Assembly: GCA_014237955.1 (NCBI GenBank)
Contig: JABABY010000130.1
Location: 1-5,921 of the forward strand
DNA: 5,921 nucleotides
Origin: Planctomycetota bacterium
GTDB taxonomy: Bacteria > Planctomycetota > Planctomycetia > Pirellulales > UBA7805
Direction: 5' to 3'
Part shown: in pieces, positions 1 to 5,707 of the stretch
How positions within the stretch are numbered: the stretch's first letter is position 1
How the letters are laid out: every line of letters begins with the position of its first letter
Made by a program: the position numbers and the translations under genes
Notes under the pieces: generated by a model
Databases searched by the model: none
Seen by the model: the letters and a program-made list of their open reading frames with translations, nothing else
Told to the model about the DNA's origin: nothing

Positions 1-130
1 CCTCATGTCCTTTTGTCTTAGTGCGTTCTTTGCCCAGTTCGTTGAAGTCGGCATCGTACACGGTCGAGAGCATCTTGGTGCCACCAAGATCAAAACCGAT
101 CCAATAGCGGTTTTTTTCTTTCGCTGCCAT
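1..130 (-). CDS. ROK-family sugar kinase / glucokinase-like protein, N-terminal fragment
   Basis: Only the first 43 residues are present; the gene continues past the left edge. It starts MAAKEKNRYWIGFDLGGTKM. The DLGGTK at residues 14-19 is the phosphate-1 ATP-binding motif of the ROK (repressor, ORF, kinase) and hexokinase/actin-fold superfamily, and its position close to the N-terminus without a helix-turn-helix domain points to a kinase (cytoplasmic phosphorylation of glucose or a related sugar) and not a ROK repressor. The zinc-binding cysteine motif and catalytic Asp lie outside the window, so substrate and activity cannot be judged. The ATG at 128-130 is preceded on its strand by GGATGGAACC, a weak Shine-Dalgarno at best. 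It lies 126 bp downstream of the glycosyltransferase stop and may have its own promoter. I am confident of the superfamily, less so of the sugar. Confidence 0.82.
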   Translation of the reverse strand, partial: MAAKEKNRYWIGFDLGGTKMLSTVYDADFNELGKERTKTKGHE

Positions 131-162
131 GGTTCCATCCAAGAGAGTTGTCTCGCGATGTT

Positions 163-192
163 TTAATACGCGTACTTGCTAAAATAGGTGAA
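163..192 (-). promoter_or_regulatory. Weak candidate promoter for the ROK gene
   Basis: Reading the minus strand, a -35-like TTCACC (complement of 187-192) is followed after 18 bp by a -10-like TATTAA (complement of 163-168). Each matches the sigma70 consensus at four of six positions. Transcription would start near 156, leaving a leader of about 26 nt. The match is only modest, so readthrough from the glycosyltransferase gene is equally possible. Confidence 0.3.
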
Positions 193-256
193 TCATTCTT
201 GATCCGCTAGCCGGTTCTCTTAGATTAACCATCGCCGATGCGAGTCTGAAGACGGA

Positions 257-1393
257 TTAGGTCAGAGTCTTTTGAATAGCGACCGTGAGGCGGTATTGAT
301 TTGCAAGTTCAGATGCTGCCTGGCGGTCATCGAAATGCATTTTAATACGTGTTCGAGCGCATTGACCGAGACCGGTGGAAAATTCAGAATCGGAATCGAT
401 GCGGGCTAGGCAGGAGGCAATGGCCTTTGAGTCATCCGGCTGAACCAGCATTGCCTCGGTCGCATTCGGGAATATTTCACCCGTACCACCGACATCGGTG
501 GCGACGATGGGCACGCCACAGGAACCTGCTTCTAGAAGTACCCGCCCAAGCGGTTCCTGCCGGGCGGCGTGAAGCAGGATCGACAATTCTGGCAGGATGC
601 GGCAGATGTCATTGCGCCAACCAAGGAAGTGGACGCGACCTTGCAATTGCTGGGATGTTGCGCGTTGCCTTAATTGCTGCTCCATTTCGAGAGTCTCTCG
701 CTTGTTGGAGGATCGCTGGCCGATCACGAGCAAGTGCGCGTCGGGTTGCTCTAAACCAAATTGGCAAAAAGCATCGAGGGCAACGTCGAGGCCCTTGCGG
801 ATGGAGATTTGTCCGATCGATCCGATCAGCTGGCACGAGGGCGGTATCCCAATTTCCTGATGGAGATACCCTGTTCTCTTAGCCGGATGAAATTTGGAGG
901 TATCGACCCCGTTGTAGATTACGGTCGATTTGTCAGGTGCAAGTCCTGCGGCCTGATGGAAGCGAAGCGTGGCGTGGGAGACTGCCACAAGTCGCGTGTT
1001 GCAGTTGATGTCATCGATAGCCTGTCGGCTGACTCGGACGATGTCCCTCAAGTGGCCAAGGCTTTTGAGGGAGAGGCATTTTGCAACCGGACCCGCAATC
1101 CGGGATACGGAGAGGCTGTTTGCATGCAAGAGACTTGGATCAAGTGATTCAAGGTCTTTTTGTAGGTCATATCGAATGGTCTTTAGAGGAAGGCGAGAAC
1201 CGTTTTCATCGTGAAATGAAAAAGGGATATGGTCGATTTCATGGTGTCGCAGTGCTTCGCTGAGAGGTCCTGCGCTGGGGGCGAGTGCCGTAAAAGTGAG
1301 CCCGGATTCCTTGAGCAAACGGATCGAGCCGAGCAACGATTGCTCACCGCCATTTAAGGTCGGGTATTCAAATAGTGCCACAACATCAGGCAT
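257..1393 (-). CDS. GT4-family glycosyltransferase (GT-B fold)
   Basis: The 378-residue protein is a typical full-length retaining GT-B enzyme that would transfer a sugar from a nucleotide-sugar donor to an acceptor in cell-surface glycan or glycolipid synthesis; the actual acceptor cannot be read from sequence. The N-terminal acceptor domain has the loop LNGGEQS (residues 13-19), followed by HLRD (114-117) and VAVSHAT (136-142). The C-terminal GT1 domain has VIYNGVD (158-164), GSIGQISIRKG (191-201, with the phosphate-contacting R-K pair), the strand VHFLGWRND (254-262) and the EX7E motif E280-PLGRVLL-E288 with GVPIVATDVGGTGEI after it (293-307). No signal peptide or membrane segment is visible, so it should be cytoplasmic or peripheral. 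It starts 31 bp after the dapA stop and is probably cotranscribed with it, although no functional tie to lysine synthesis is evident. The ATG at 1391-1393 has no Shine-Dalgarno. Confidence 0.88.
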   Translation of the reverse strand: MPDVVALFEYPTLNGGEQSLLGSIRLLKESGLTFTALAPSAGPLSEALRHHEIDHIPFSFHDENGSRLPLKTIRYDLQKDLESLDPSLLHANSLSVSRIAGPVAKCLSLKSLGHLRDIVRVSRQAIDDINCNTRLVAVSHATLRFHQAAGLAPDKSTVIYNGVDTSKFHPAKRTGYLHQEIGIPPSCQLIGSIGQISIRKGLDVALDAFCQFGLEQPDAHLLVIGQRSSNKRETLEMEQQLRQRATSQQLQGRVHFLGWRNDICRILPELSILLHAARQEPLGRVLLEAGSCGVPIVATDVGGTGEIFPNATEAMLVQPDDSKAIASCLARIDSDSEFSTGLGQCARTRIKMHFDDRQAASELANQYRLTVAIQKTLT

Positions 1394-1424
1394 GGCAGTT
1401 TATGTCGCCCGGTTGTAAAGTGCC

Positions 1425-2312
1425 TCAAAGGAGTCCATAGCTTTCGAGGGTCCCCCGTAAATTGACGAGTTCGTTTTCATCAAGTTCGGTCATTGGCATC
1501 CGGAGTTCGCCGGTATCGCGACCGAGAAGTTTCATGGCAGCCTTAATGGGGATGGGGTTGGTGGAGAGGCCGAGCAGGTCACGACAAAGCGGAAATAACT
1601 TGTGGTGCCATTCTCGTGCCTCAGTCAGATTGCCCTGATCGAAATGTTGGATCATGGCGATCATGTCCTGGGGAACGATATTCCCCACAACGGAGATCAC
1701 ACCGCGGGCACCCATTGCCATCAGTGGTAGCGTAAGGCTGTCGTCGCCCGAGAGCAGCGTAAGGTCGGTCGAGGCCAATATGTGGGAGGCTTGGTCCATC
1801 AATCCCGTTGCTTCCTTGACCATGGAAATCCCCGGCAGTTCGGCAAGTCGTTCGATGGTTGCAGGTTCAATGTTTTTACCGGTGCGGCCAGGAATATTAT
1901 AAATGCAAATGGGGATATCCACTGCTTCGGCAATTGTCTTGAAGTGGTTGTACATACCCTGCTGTGTTGGCTTATTGTAATAAGGGGCAACGATCAGAGC
2001 GGCATCCGCGCCCGCACCCGCTGCCCAGCGGGTTAAGCGAAGAGCTTCGGCCGTACTGTTTGAACCGGTACCCGCCATCACTTTGACTCGGCCAGCTGCC
2101 GCTTCGACAACCGCAGAAATAACGCTTTCATGTTCCTCGTGGGAAAGTGTGGGAGATTCCCCGGTGGTTCCGGTTGGAACAAGGCAGGTAGTACCTGCAG
2201 AAACTTGAAATTCGACCTGCTCTGCGAGGCGTTCGTAGTCGGGCGCGCCATCACAAAAGGGGGTAGTTAAGGCAACTGAGAGGCCGGCAAAATCCTCGCT
2301 CCGTGTAGTCAT
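1425..2312 (-). CDS. dapA: 4-hydroxy-tetrahydrodipicolinate synthase
   Basis: This enzyme condenses pyruvate with L-aspartate-4-semialdehyde, the first committed step of diaminopimelate and lysine synthesis, supplying peptidoglycan and protein in the cytoplasm. The 295 residues match the usual length and form one TIM barrel. By alignment from memory to the E. coli enzyme, the Schiff-base lysine is K166 (MVKEATG), the catalytic triad is T50 (GTTGES, 48-53), Y138 (IYNIPGRTG) and Y112 (PYYNKP), and R143 binds the semialdehyde carboxylate. LSGDDS (187-192) and NPIPIK (252-257) are further family signatures. Lysine-site residues S53, H58, H61, N85, E89 and Y111 are kept, which suggests feedback inhibition by lysine. 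The start at 2310-2312 gives the expected N-terminus (FAGLSVALTTPF) but has no Shine-Dalgarno; a two-codon ORF overlaps it. pdxJ ends 118 bp upstream and the glycosyltransferase follows after 31 bp. Confidence 0.97.
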   Translation of the reverse strand: MTTRSEDFAGLSVALTTPFCDGAPDYERLAEQVEFQVSAGTTCLVPTGTTGESPTLSHEEHESVISAVVEAAAGRVKVMAGTGSNSTAEALRLTRWAAGAGADAALIVAPYYNKPTQQGMYNHFKTIAEAVDIPICIYNIPGRTGKNIEPATIERLAELPGISMVKEATGLMDQASHILASTDLTLLSGDDSLTLPLMAMGARGVISVVGNIVPQDMIAMIQHFDQGNLTEAREWHHKLFPLCRDLLGLSTNPIPIKAAMKLLGRDTGELRMPMTELDENELVNLRGTLESYGLL

Positions 2313-2317
2313 GGCAT
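2309..2317 (-). other. Two-codon ORF overlapping the dapA start
   Basis: On the minus strand the sequence ATGCCATGA holds an out-of-frame ATG (2315-2317) five bases before the dapA ATG; its TGA stop overlaps the dapA start codon. The arrangement is plainly visible, but such short overlaps arise by chance and a translational role is only inference. Confidence 0.2.
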
Positions 2318-2430
2318 TTTCAGATCGTCGGGGTTGGTATTCGTAGCCCGCTTGGCGAAGTTAGTTTAAAGGAATCAAGGTTTGTAGAATACCCGGCATT
2401 GATCGACCGGCCGCAACTTTGCCCATGGAT

Positions 2431-3156
2431 TTAAGAATGGGATGCGGCTGTGATGAGAGTTTTCATTTCCCGCACGGCCTGTGAGAGACCGGAAAAGATT
2501 GCGCGTGCAATAATGCTATGGCCGATGTTGAGTTCAGACATTCCGACCAACCCCGCCACAGGCTGGACATTGCGGTAGGTGAGCCCGTGCCCGGCATGCA
2601 AGGTCAACCCAGCGCTGCGAACAAGTTGGCCAGCGAGGCTAAGCTGGTTCAGCTCTGTATCGCAATCGTTATGGACTGCATTTGCATATCTTCCGGTGTG
2701 CAGTTCGACAGCCTCTGCCCCAAGTTCAGCGGCCAGTTGAATTTGATCGGGGTCGGGATCGATAAAAAGGCTCACGGTGATACCGGCATCGCGAAGTCGG
2801 CTGATGGCAGTTGAGACAGTCTCGCGATTGGTCAGAATGTCCAAGCCACCTTCAGTGGTAATTTCTTCTCGGCGTTCTGGCACGAGTGTCGCCTGATCCG
2901 GTTTGGTTTCGCAAGCTAAGGCAATGCCATCTGCATCACACGCCAGCTCCAGATTGAGCTTTACCGAGACGGTCTCGCGCAAGATCCGCAGATCACGCTC
3001 TTGAATATGCCGCCGGTCCTCACGAAGGTGGATGGTAATGCCATCCGCACCGCCCAGTTCGGCGAGTGCCGCAGCCCATACGGGGTCCGGCTCGTCCGTT
3101 TTTCGCGCTTCACGGAGAGTGGCTACATGGTCGATATTGACGCCAAGTTCGCTCAT
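2431..3156 (-). CDS. pdxJ: Pyridoxine 5'-phosphate synthase
   Basis: PdxJ joins 1-deoxy-D-xylulose 5-phosphate and 3-amino-2-oxopropyl phosphate to make pyridoxine 5'-phosphate, the last ring-forming step of the DXP-dependent vitamin B6 pathway. The 241-residue cytoplasmic TIM-barrel protein is of normal length. Compared with E. coli PdxJ, the ligand-binding N7, D9-H10 and R18 lie in GVNIDHVATLREAR, catalytic H43 and R45/H50 in HLREDRRH, catalytic E70 in LNLE, T100 in EITTEGGLD, catalytic H190 with G191 in HAGHGLTY, and the phosphate-binding G212-H213 in ELNIGH. The reading frame stays open upstream to an ATG at 3381, but those 75 extra residues are His-rich and unlike PdxJ, they overlap the end of mgtE, and a good promoter lies between the two starts. 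The ATG at 3154-3156 matches the family N-terminus. The leader is about 27 nt with no clear Shine-Dalgarno. The dapA start lies 118 bp after the stop. Confidence 0.97.
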   Translation of the reverse strand: MSELGVNIDHVATLREARKTDEPDPVWAAALAELGGADGITIHLREDRRHIQERDLRILRETVSVKLNLELACDADGIALACETKPDQATLVPERREEITTEGGLDILTNRETVSTAISRLRDAGITVSLFIDPDPDQIQLAAELGAEAVELHTGRYANAVHNDCDTELNQLSLAGQLVRSAGLTLHAGHGLTYRNVQPVAGLVGMSELNIGHSIIARAIFSGLSQAVREMKTLITAASHS

Positions 3157-3189
3157 GAGGAATACTCTGCAGGGACTATTGCAGCTCTG

Positions 3190-3218
3190 ATTATAGCGGC
3201 GGTGGAGGTGGGTGACAG
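3190..3218 (-). promoter_or_regulatory. Probable sigma70-type promoter of pdxJ
   Basis: On the minus strand, CTGTCA (complement of 3213-3218, four of six to TTGACA) is followed after exactly 17 bp by a perfect TATAAT (complement of 3190-3195). Transcription would begin near 3183, about 27 nt before the pdxJ ATG and after the mgtE stop. It therefore makes pdxJ independent of mgtE and rules out the longer in-frame start at 3381 for transcripts from this promoter. Confidence 0.6.
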
Positions 3219-3275
3219 GAGGCTGATCGTAAGCCGTTGGATCGAAGAAATGTCCTTGGTGTTCGTGCGTGGACG

Positions 3276-4646
3276 TTAGCCACCCGAGATGAGCATCAAT
3301 GCGACGCTCATGTAGATGACGATGCCAACGACATCGATGATGCCCGCAATGAATGGAGTGCTCATGAGCGCCGGGTCCCAACCGATCTGTTCAAAGATTA
3401 ATGGAAGCATCGCGCCAAGAAGGGTTCCGCAAATTACAACAAGCAGAATGGTAATTGGAATTGCGAGTGCATGGATCCAATTATCGGGCCCCATCAAGAG
3501 TGCAGCTAGATAGCCGATAGTGCCAAGAACGATTCCGAGAAGCACTCCCTGAAGAAGTTCACGCAGAATGATCTTGAGCCAGTCCTGGGGCGATACATGG
3601 CCGGCGCTCAGTGCCGAAATGATTAACGTTGCCGATTGACTTCCGGTATTCCCGCCGCATGAAATAATTAACGGGATAAAAAGCACGAGCCAGGCCGTCG
3701 ATGCGGTTAACAGCGGTCCTCCCTGATATTGCTCGAGTGCGAGTGCCGTCAGCAAAGCGCCAAAAAATAGCAGGATAAGCCACATGCCCCGATTCCAGGT
3801 CAGCCTCGGTATGGAGACGCGAAGATACGATTCTTCCAATGGGGCAAGCCCACCGATGCGCTGAGTATCTTCGACCGCCTGTTCTCGCATTACATCAATA
3901 ACATCGTCATGGGTGATGATTCCGAGCATACGATGCTCATCGTCCACGACCGGGATAGCGGCAAGATCATATTTTGCCACTTGGTCGGCGACATCATCCG
4001 AGTCATCGTCAGCATCAACGGAGACCACATGCGTTTCCATGAGTTCGCTGATTTTAGTTTGTGGCCGGCCAAACGACGACACGAGGTCACGGGCAGAGAG
4101 TACGCCGCGAAGGTGATCGTGCTGATCGACAACATAGAGGTAATAGATCGTTTCAAGTTGTGCCGACTGCGCGCCAATTTCCTCGAGGGCATGTTCGACG
4201 GTGGTCTCTTCACTGACTCGAGCGTAGTCGGTTGTCATCAGTGAGCCAGCAGTGTCTTCTGGATAGCGTTGCAAAAGGAAAATATCCCGTCGGATATTTT
4301 CAGGAAGCATTGGAAGCAATTCGGTGGCGATCTTTGGGTCGGCTTCGTTCAGGATATCGACGCGATCGTCGGGCGGCAATTCCACGATAAGGCTTGCCAT
4401 TTCGCCGAGATCGACATTCTCTAGAAATTCAATTTGCTTGGGTAAGTCATAGAAGCTGAAGATTTCTGCCTGCGTAGGAAGATCCGCGTGGCGAAGCACG
4501 GTCCAAGCTTCATTGAGGTTCAGGAGGTCTGTGAATTCGGCGGCCGCTGCCGGGTGGACCGCTACGCAGAATTCGCGCAGGCCCGCATCATCGCTCTGCG
4601 AGAGCATTTCGCGAAGTTCTGGAAGATAGAGGGTGTTGGGGTACAT
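3276..4646 (-). CDS. mgtE: Mg2+ transporter/channel MgtE with CBS-pair sensor
   Basis: MgtE is an inner-membrane, Mg2+-gated Mg2+ channel working as a homodimer. The 456 residues have the full family layout: an acidic N domain (about 1-127, with LPPDDRVDIL near 90-99), CBS1 (about 128-188, beginning YPEDTAG), CBS2 (about 199-253), the connecting plug helix (about 254-287), then five membrane segments at about 288-306, 316-333, 357-386, 392-418 and 428-454. The family motif GGNTGSQ is at 331-337 and the pore Asp equivalent to D432 of Thermus MgtE is D438 (GIIDVVG). The very acidic CBS2 stretch near 213-220 is in keeping with cytosolic Mg2+ sensing. I chose the ATG at 4644-4646 because MYPNTLYLPELREML matches homologues. 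The frame is open to 4784, but those 46 residues resemble nothing in the family and the predicted promoter lies within them. No Shine-Dalgarno is visible. The gene is divergent from rnc. Confidence 0.95.
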   Translation of the reverse strand: MYPNTLYLPELREMLSQSDDAGLREFCVAVHPAAAAEFTDLLNLNEAWTVLRHADLPTQAEIFSFYDLPKQIEFLENVDLGEMASLIVELPPDDRVDILNEADPKIATELLPMLPENIRRDIFLLQRYPEDTAGSLMTTDYARVSEETTVEHALEEIGAQSAQLETIYYLYVVDQHDHLRGVLSARDLVSSFGRPQTKISELMETHVVSVDADDDSDDVADQVAKYDLAAIPVVDDEHRMLGIITHDDVIDVMREQAVEDTQRIGGLAPLEESYLRVSIPRLTWNRGMWLILLFFGALLTALALEQYQGGPLLTASTAWLVLFIPLIISCGGNTGSQSATLIISALSAGHVSPQDWLKIILRELLQGVLLGIVLGTIGYLAALLMGPDNWIHALAIPITILLVVICGTLLGAMLPLIFEQIGWDPALMSTPFIAGIIDVVGIVIYMSVALMLISGG

Positions 4647-4661
4647 GGGATTATAAATAGT

Positions 4662-4684
4662 GATGGGACCATCGAATGATTCGA
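4662..4684 (-). promoter_or_regulatory. Two adjoining inverted repeats in the mgtE leader
   Basis: In plus-strand reading, GATGG-GA-CCATC spans 4662-4673 and TCGAA-TGA-TTCGA spans 4672-4684, sharing two bases. In the mgtE transcript these would be two 5-bp hairpins that compete at their junction, ending about 15 nt before the start codon. The predicted leader (about 82 nt) is too short for an M-box riboswitch as that class is known. A regulatory role is inference; each stem is short and the first has a loop of only two bases unless its inner pair opens. Confidence 0.3.
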
Positions 4685-4734
4685 GCTGTACCGGCGGTAT
4701 TGCTGCACGCGACCGAAGGATGCGGCACAAATCA

Positions 4735-4762
4735 ATTGTACCCCATGGCAGAGGGCAGTGAA
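4735..4762 (-). promoter_or_regulatory. Candidate promoter of mgtE
   Basis: On the minus strand, TTCACT (complement of 4757-4762, four of six to the -35 consensus) lies 16 bp before TACAAT (complement of 4735-4740, five of six to the -10 consensus). Transcription would start near 4728, giving a leader of about 82 nt. A perfect TATAAT also lies at 4650-4655, but it is only three bases before the start codon and has no -35 partner, so I prefer this site. Confidence 0.45.
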
Positions 4763-4769
4763 ATTGCGT

Positions 4770-4786
4770 GCATGACCGAGTCATGC
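4770..4786. promoter_or_regulatory. Perfect 7-3-7 dyad, candidate operator
   Basis: GCATGACCGAGTCATGC is a perfect inverted repeat (7-bp arms, CGA spacer) in the divergent mgtE/rnc intergenic region. Its centre is about 50 bp upstream of the predicted mgtE start of transcription and about 85 bp upstream of that of rnc, a usual place for a dimeric regulator. There is no T-run on either side, so a terminator is unlikely. No known regulator motif is recognised. Confidence 0.4.
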
Positions 4787-4827
4787 GGTAATTACTTGCT
4801 CTGGCGCGTCGTTTTGTCCGTTCAAAG

Positions 4828-4856
4828 TTGACATGGCCGTTTCACCATGTTAGAGT
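4828..4856 (+). promoter_or_regulatory. Probable sigma70-type promoter of rnc
   Basis: A perfect -35 TTGACA (4828-4833) is followed after exactly 17 bp by TAGAGT (4851-4856, four of six to TATAAT). Transcription would start near 4863 and leave a pyrimidine-rich leader of about 39 nt before the rnc ATG. This is the best promoter match I found on the plus strand in the window. Confidence 0.65.
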
Positions 4857-4894
4857 CCCGCTGCCCTCAACTCCTCTGCTTCAATCGCGTGCAC

Positions 4895-4909
4895 ATGCCT
4901 CATGGCTAG
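4895..4909 (+). other. Four-codon ORF overlapping the rnc start
   Basis: ATG CCT CAT GGC TAG begins seven bases upstream of the rnc ATG in another frame and stops just inside rnc. It could compete for or couple to rnc initiation, but no ribosome binding site is visible for it and chance is a fair explanation. Confidence 0.2.
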
Positions 4910-5651
4910 CTACGGTTCGACCGATATCATTGAAGAGCTGATGCCGGTTTTTGCCCGCTGCGAAGAGCGTCTCGGTTATATATTTACCGATAAGCGTCTA
5001 TTGCATTGTGCACTGACCCATGCGTCCGGAGCCGACCATCGATTGGTGTCCAATGAACGGCTTGAATTTCTTGGGGACGCGATTCTCGGTGCGGTCGTTT
5101 GCGAGCATCTTTATCACCGGTTCCCCGAATATCTTGAGGGCGACCTTACGCGCATCAAGTCAATGGTTGTGAGTCGTCAAACCTGTGCCAAGGTAAGTGG
5201 CGAGCTGAATTTGGAGGAGTTTCTGATTCTGGGCAAGGGGATGTCCGGTAGCCAATGCGTTCCCTCGTCACTGTTGTCAGATGTCTTCGAATCTCTCGTT
5301 GCCGCAATCTACCTTGATGGGGGTGCAGCTGCTGCAAAGGAGTTTATTGAACGGTATATCGGCCCGGAGATCGATCTTGCCGTTAGCGGAGCATCTGGTG
5401 AAAACTATAAATCGCTGTTGCAGCAAAAAATTCAGCGACAGTATGGAACAACGCCGGTATATCAAGTCCTCGAGGAAAAGGGGCCTGATCACAGCAAGCA
5501 TTTTAAAATATCCGCTGTTGTTGGCGAAGAACATTATCCGCCGGCGTGGGGGAGAAACAAGAAAGAAGCGGAGCAACGGGCAGCATGCAATGCGCTTTGT
5601 ACCCTTGAAGGTGAGGAGATAGTGTATTCGGGGGAGTTCGGCGACGAATGA
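4902..5651 (+). CDS. rnc: Ribonuclease III
   Basis: RNase III is the Mg2+-dependent, dimeric, cytoplasmic endonuclease that cuts double-stranded RNA in rRNA precursors and structured mRNAs. The 249-residue protein has both expected parts. The nuclease domain (about 15-160) carries the signature NERLEFLGDAIL at 51-62; by comparison with E. coli, the metal-binding residues are E55, D59, D127 and E130 (LLSDVFESLVAAIYLD), with E52 matching E38. The dsRNA-binding domain (about 168-236) has NYKSLLQQ, GPDHSKHF (194-201) and the C-terminal helix GRNKKEAEQRAACNAL (217-232). Nothing catalytic is missing. The ATG at 4902 is the first in its frame but lacks a Shine-Dalgarno; M14 (4941) is a possible alternative, with AGAG just before it and still upstream of the conserved LGYIF. 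It is transcribed divergently from mgtE, with the PP-loop gene 56 bp downstream on the same strand. Confidence 0.96.
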   Translation: MASYGSTDIIEELMPVFARCEERLGYIFTDKRLLHCALTHASGADHRLVSNERLEFLGDAILGAVVCEHLYHRFPEYLEGDLTRIKSMVVSRQTCAKVSGELNLEEFLILGKGMSGSQCVPSSLLSDVFESLVAAIYLDGGAAAAKEFIERYIGPEIDLAVSGASGENYKSLLQQKIQRQYGTTPVYQVLEEKGPDHSKHFKISAVVGEEHYPPAWGRNKKEAEQRAACNALCTLEGEEIVYSGEFGDE

Positions 5652-5672
5652 ATCCACGTCATTGGTGGATTC
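5650..5672 (+). terminator. Small hairpin over the rnc stop codon, weak terminator candidate
   Basis: GAATCCAC (5650-5657) and GTGGATTC (5665-5672) form a perfect 8-bp stem with a 7-nt loop; the 5' arm begins inside the TGA stop (5649-5651). The tail after it is U-rich only in part (TTAGTCTCTTG), so it would be a poor intrinsic terminator. It could also protect or separate the rnc message from the next gene. Confidence 0.3.
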
Positions 5673-5696
5673 TTAGTCTCTTGTAATAAAATCGTT

Positions 5697-5700
5697 GGAG
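5697..5700 (+). promoter_or_regulatory. Shine-Dalgarno of the PP-loop gene
   Basis: GGAG lies seven bases before the ATG at 5708, an ideal spacing, and decides this start over the in-frame ATG at 5717, which has GGAG only three bases upstream. It is the one clear Shine-Dalgarno among the seven genes of the window. Confidence 0.6.
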
Positions 5701-5707
5701 CAAGGAA

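Noticed and set aside
230..240. Palindrome CATCGCCGATG downstream of the glycosyltransferase
   Set aside because: Only a 4-bp stem with a usable loop can form and no T-run follows on the minus strand, so it is not supported as a terminator.
349..1263. Plus-strand open frames opposite the glycosyltransferase
   Set aside because: They are antisense to a well-supported gene, have Arg/Cys/Trp-rich compositions and show no recognisable domain.
2313..2430. Search for a dapA promoter or pdxJ terminator in the 118-bp gap
   Set aside because: TAAACT and TATTCT occur as possible -10 elements but neither has a properly spaced -35, and no stable hairpin with a T-run is present.
3167..3184. CTGCA/TGCAG inverted repeat in the pdxJ leader
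   Set aside because: A 5-bp stem with an 8-nt loop is too weak to call a regulatory structure.
4650..4655. Perfect TATAAT on the minus strand next to the mgtE start
   Set aside because: It lies three bases before the ATG, so transcription would begin inside the coding sequence, and no -35 element is found at 16-18 bp.
3276..4784. Longer MgtE starting at 4784 (502 residues)
   Set aside because: The first 46 residues do not resemble MgtE, the start lies inside the dyad and upstream of the predicted promoter, and the ATG at 4646 gives the family-like N-terminus.
5662..5692. Possible promoter for the PP-loop gene (TTGGTG and TAAAAT)
   Set aside because: The -35 matches poorly and the spacing to the better -10 is 19 bp; cotranscription with rnc is simpler.
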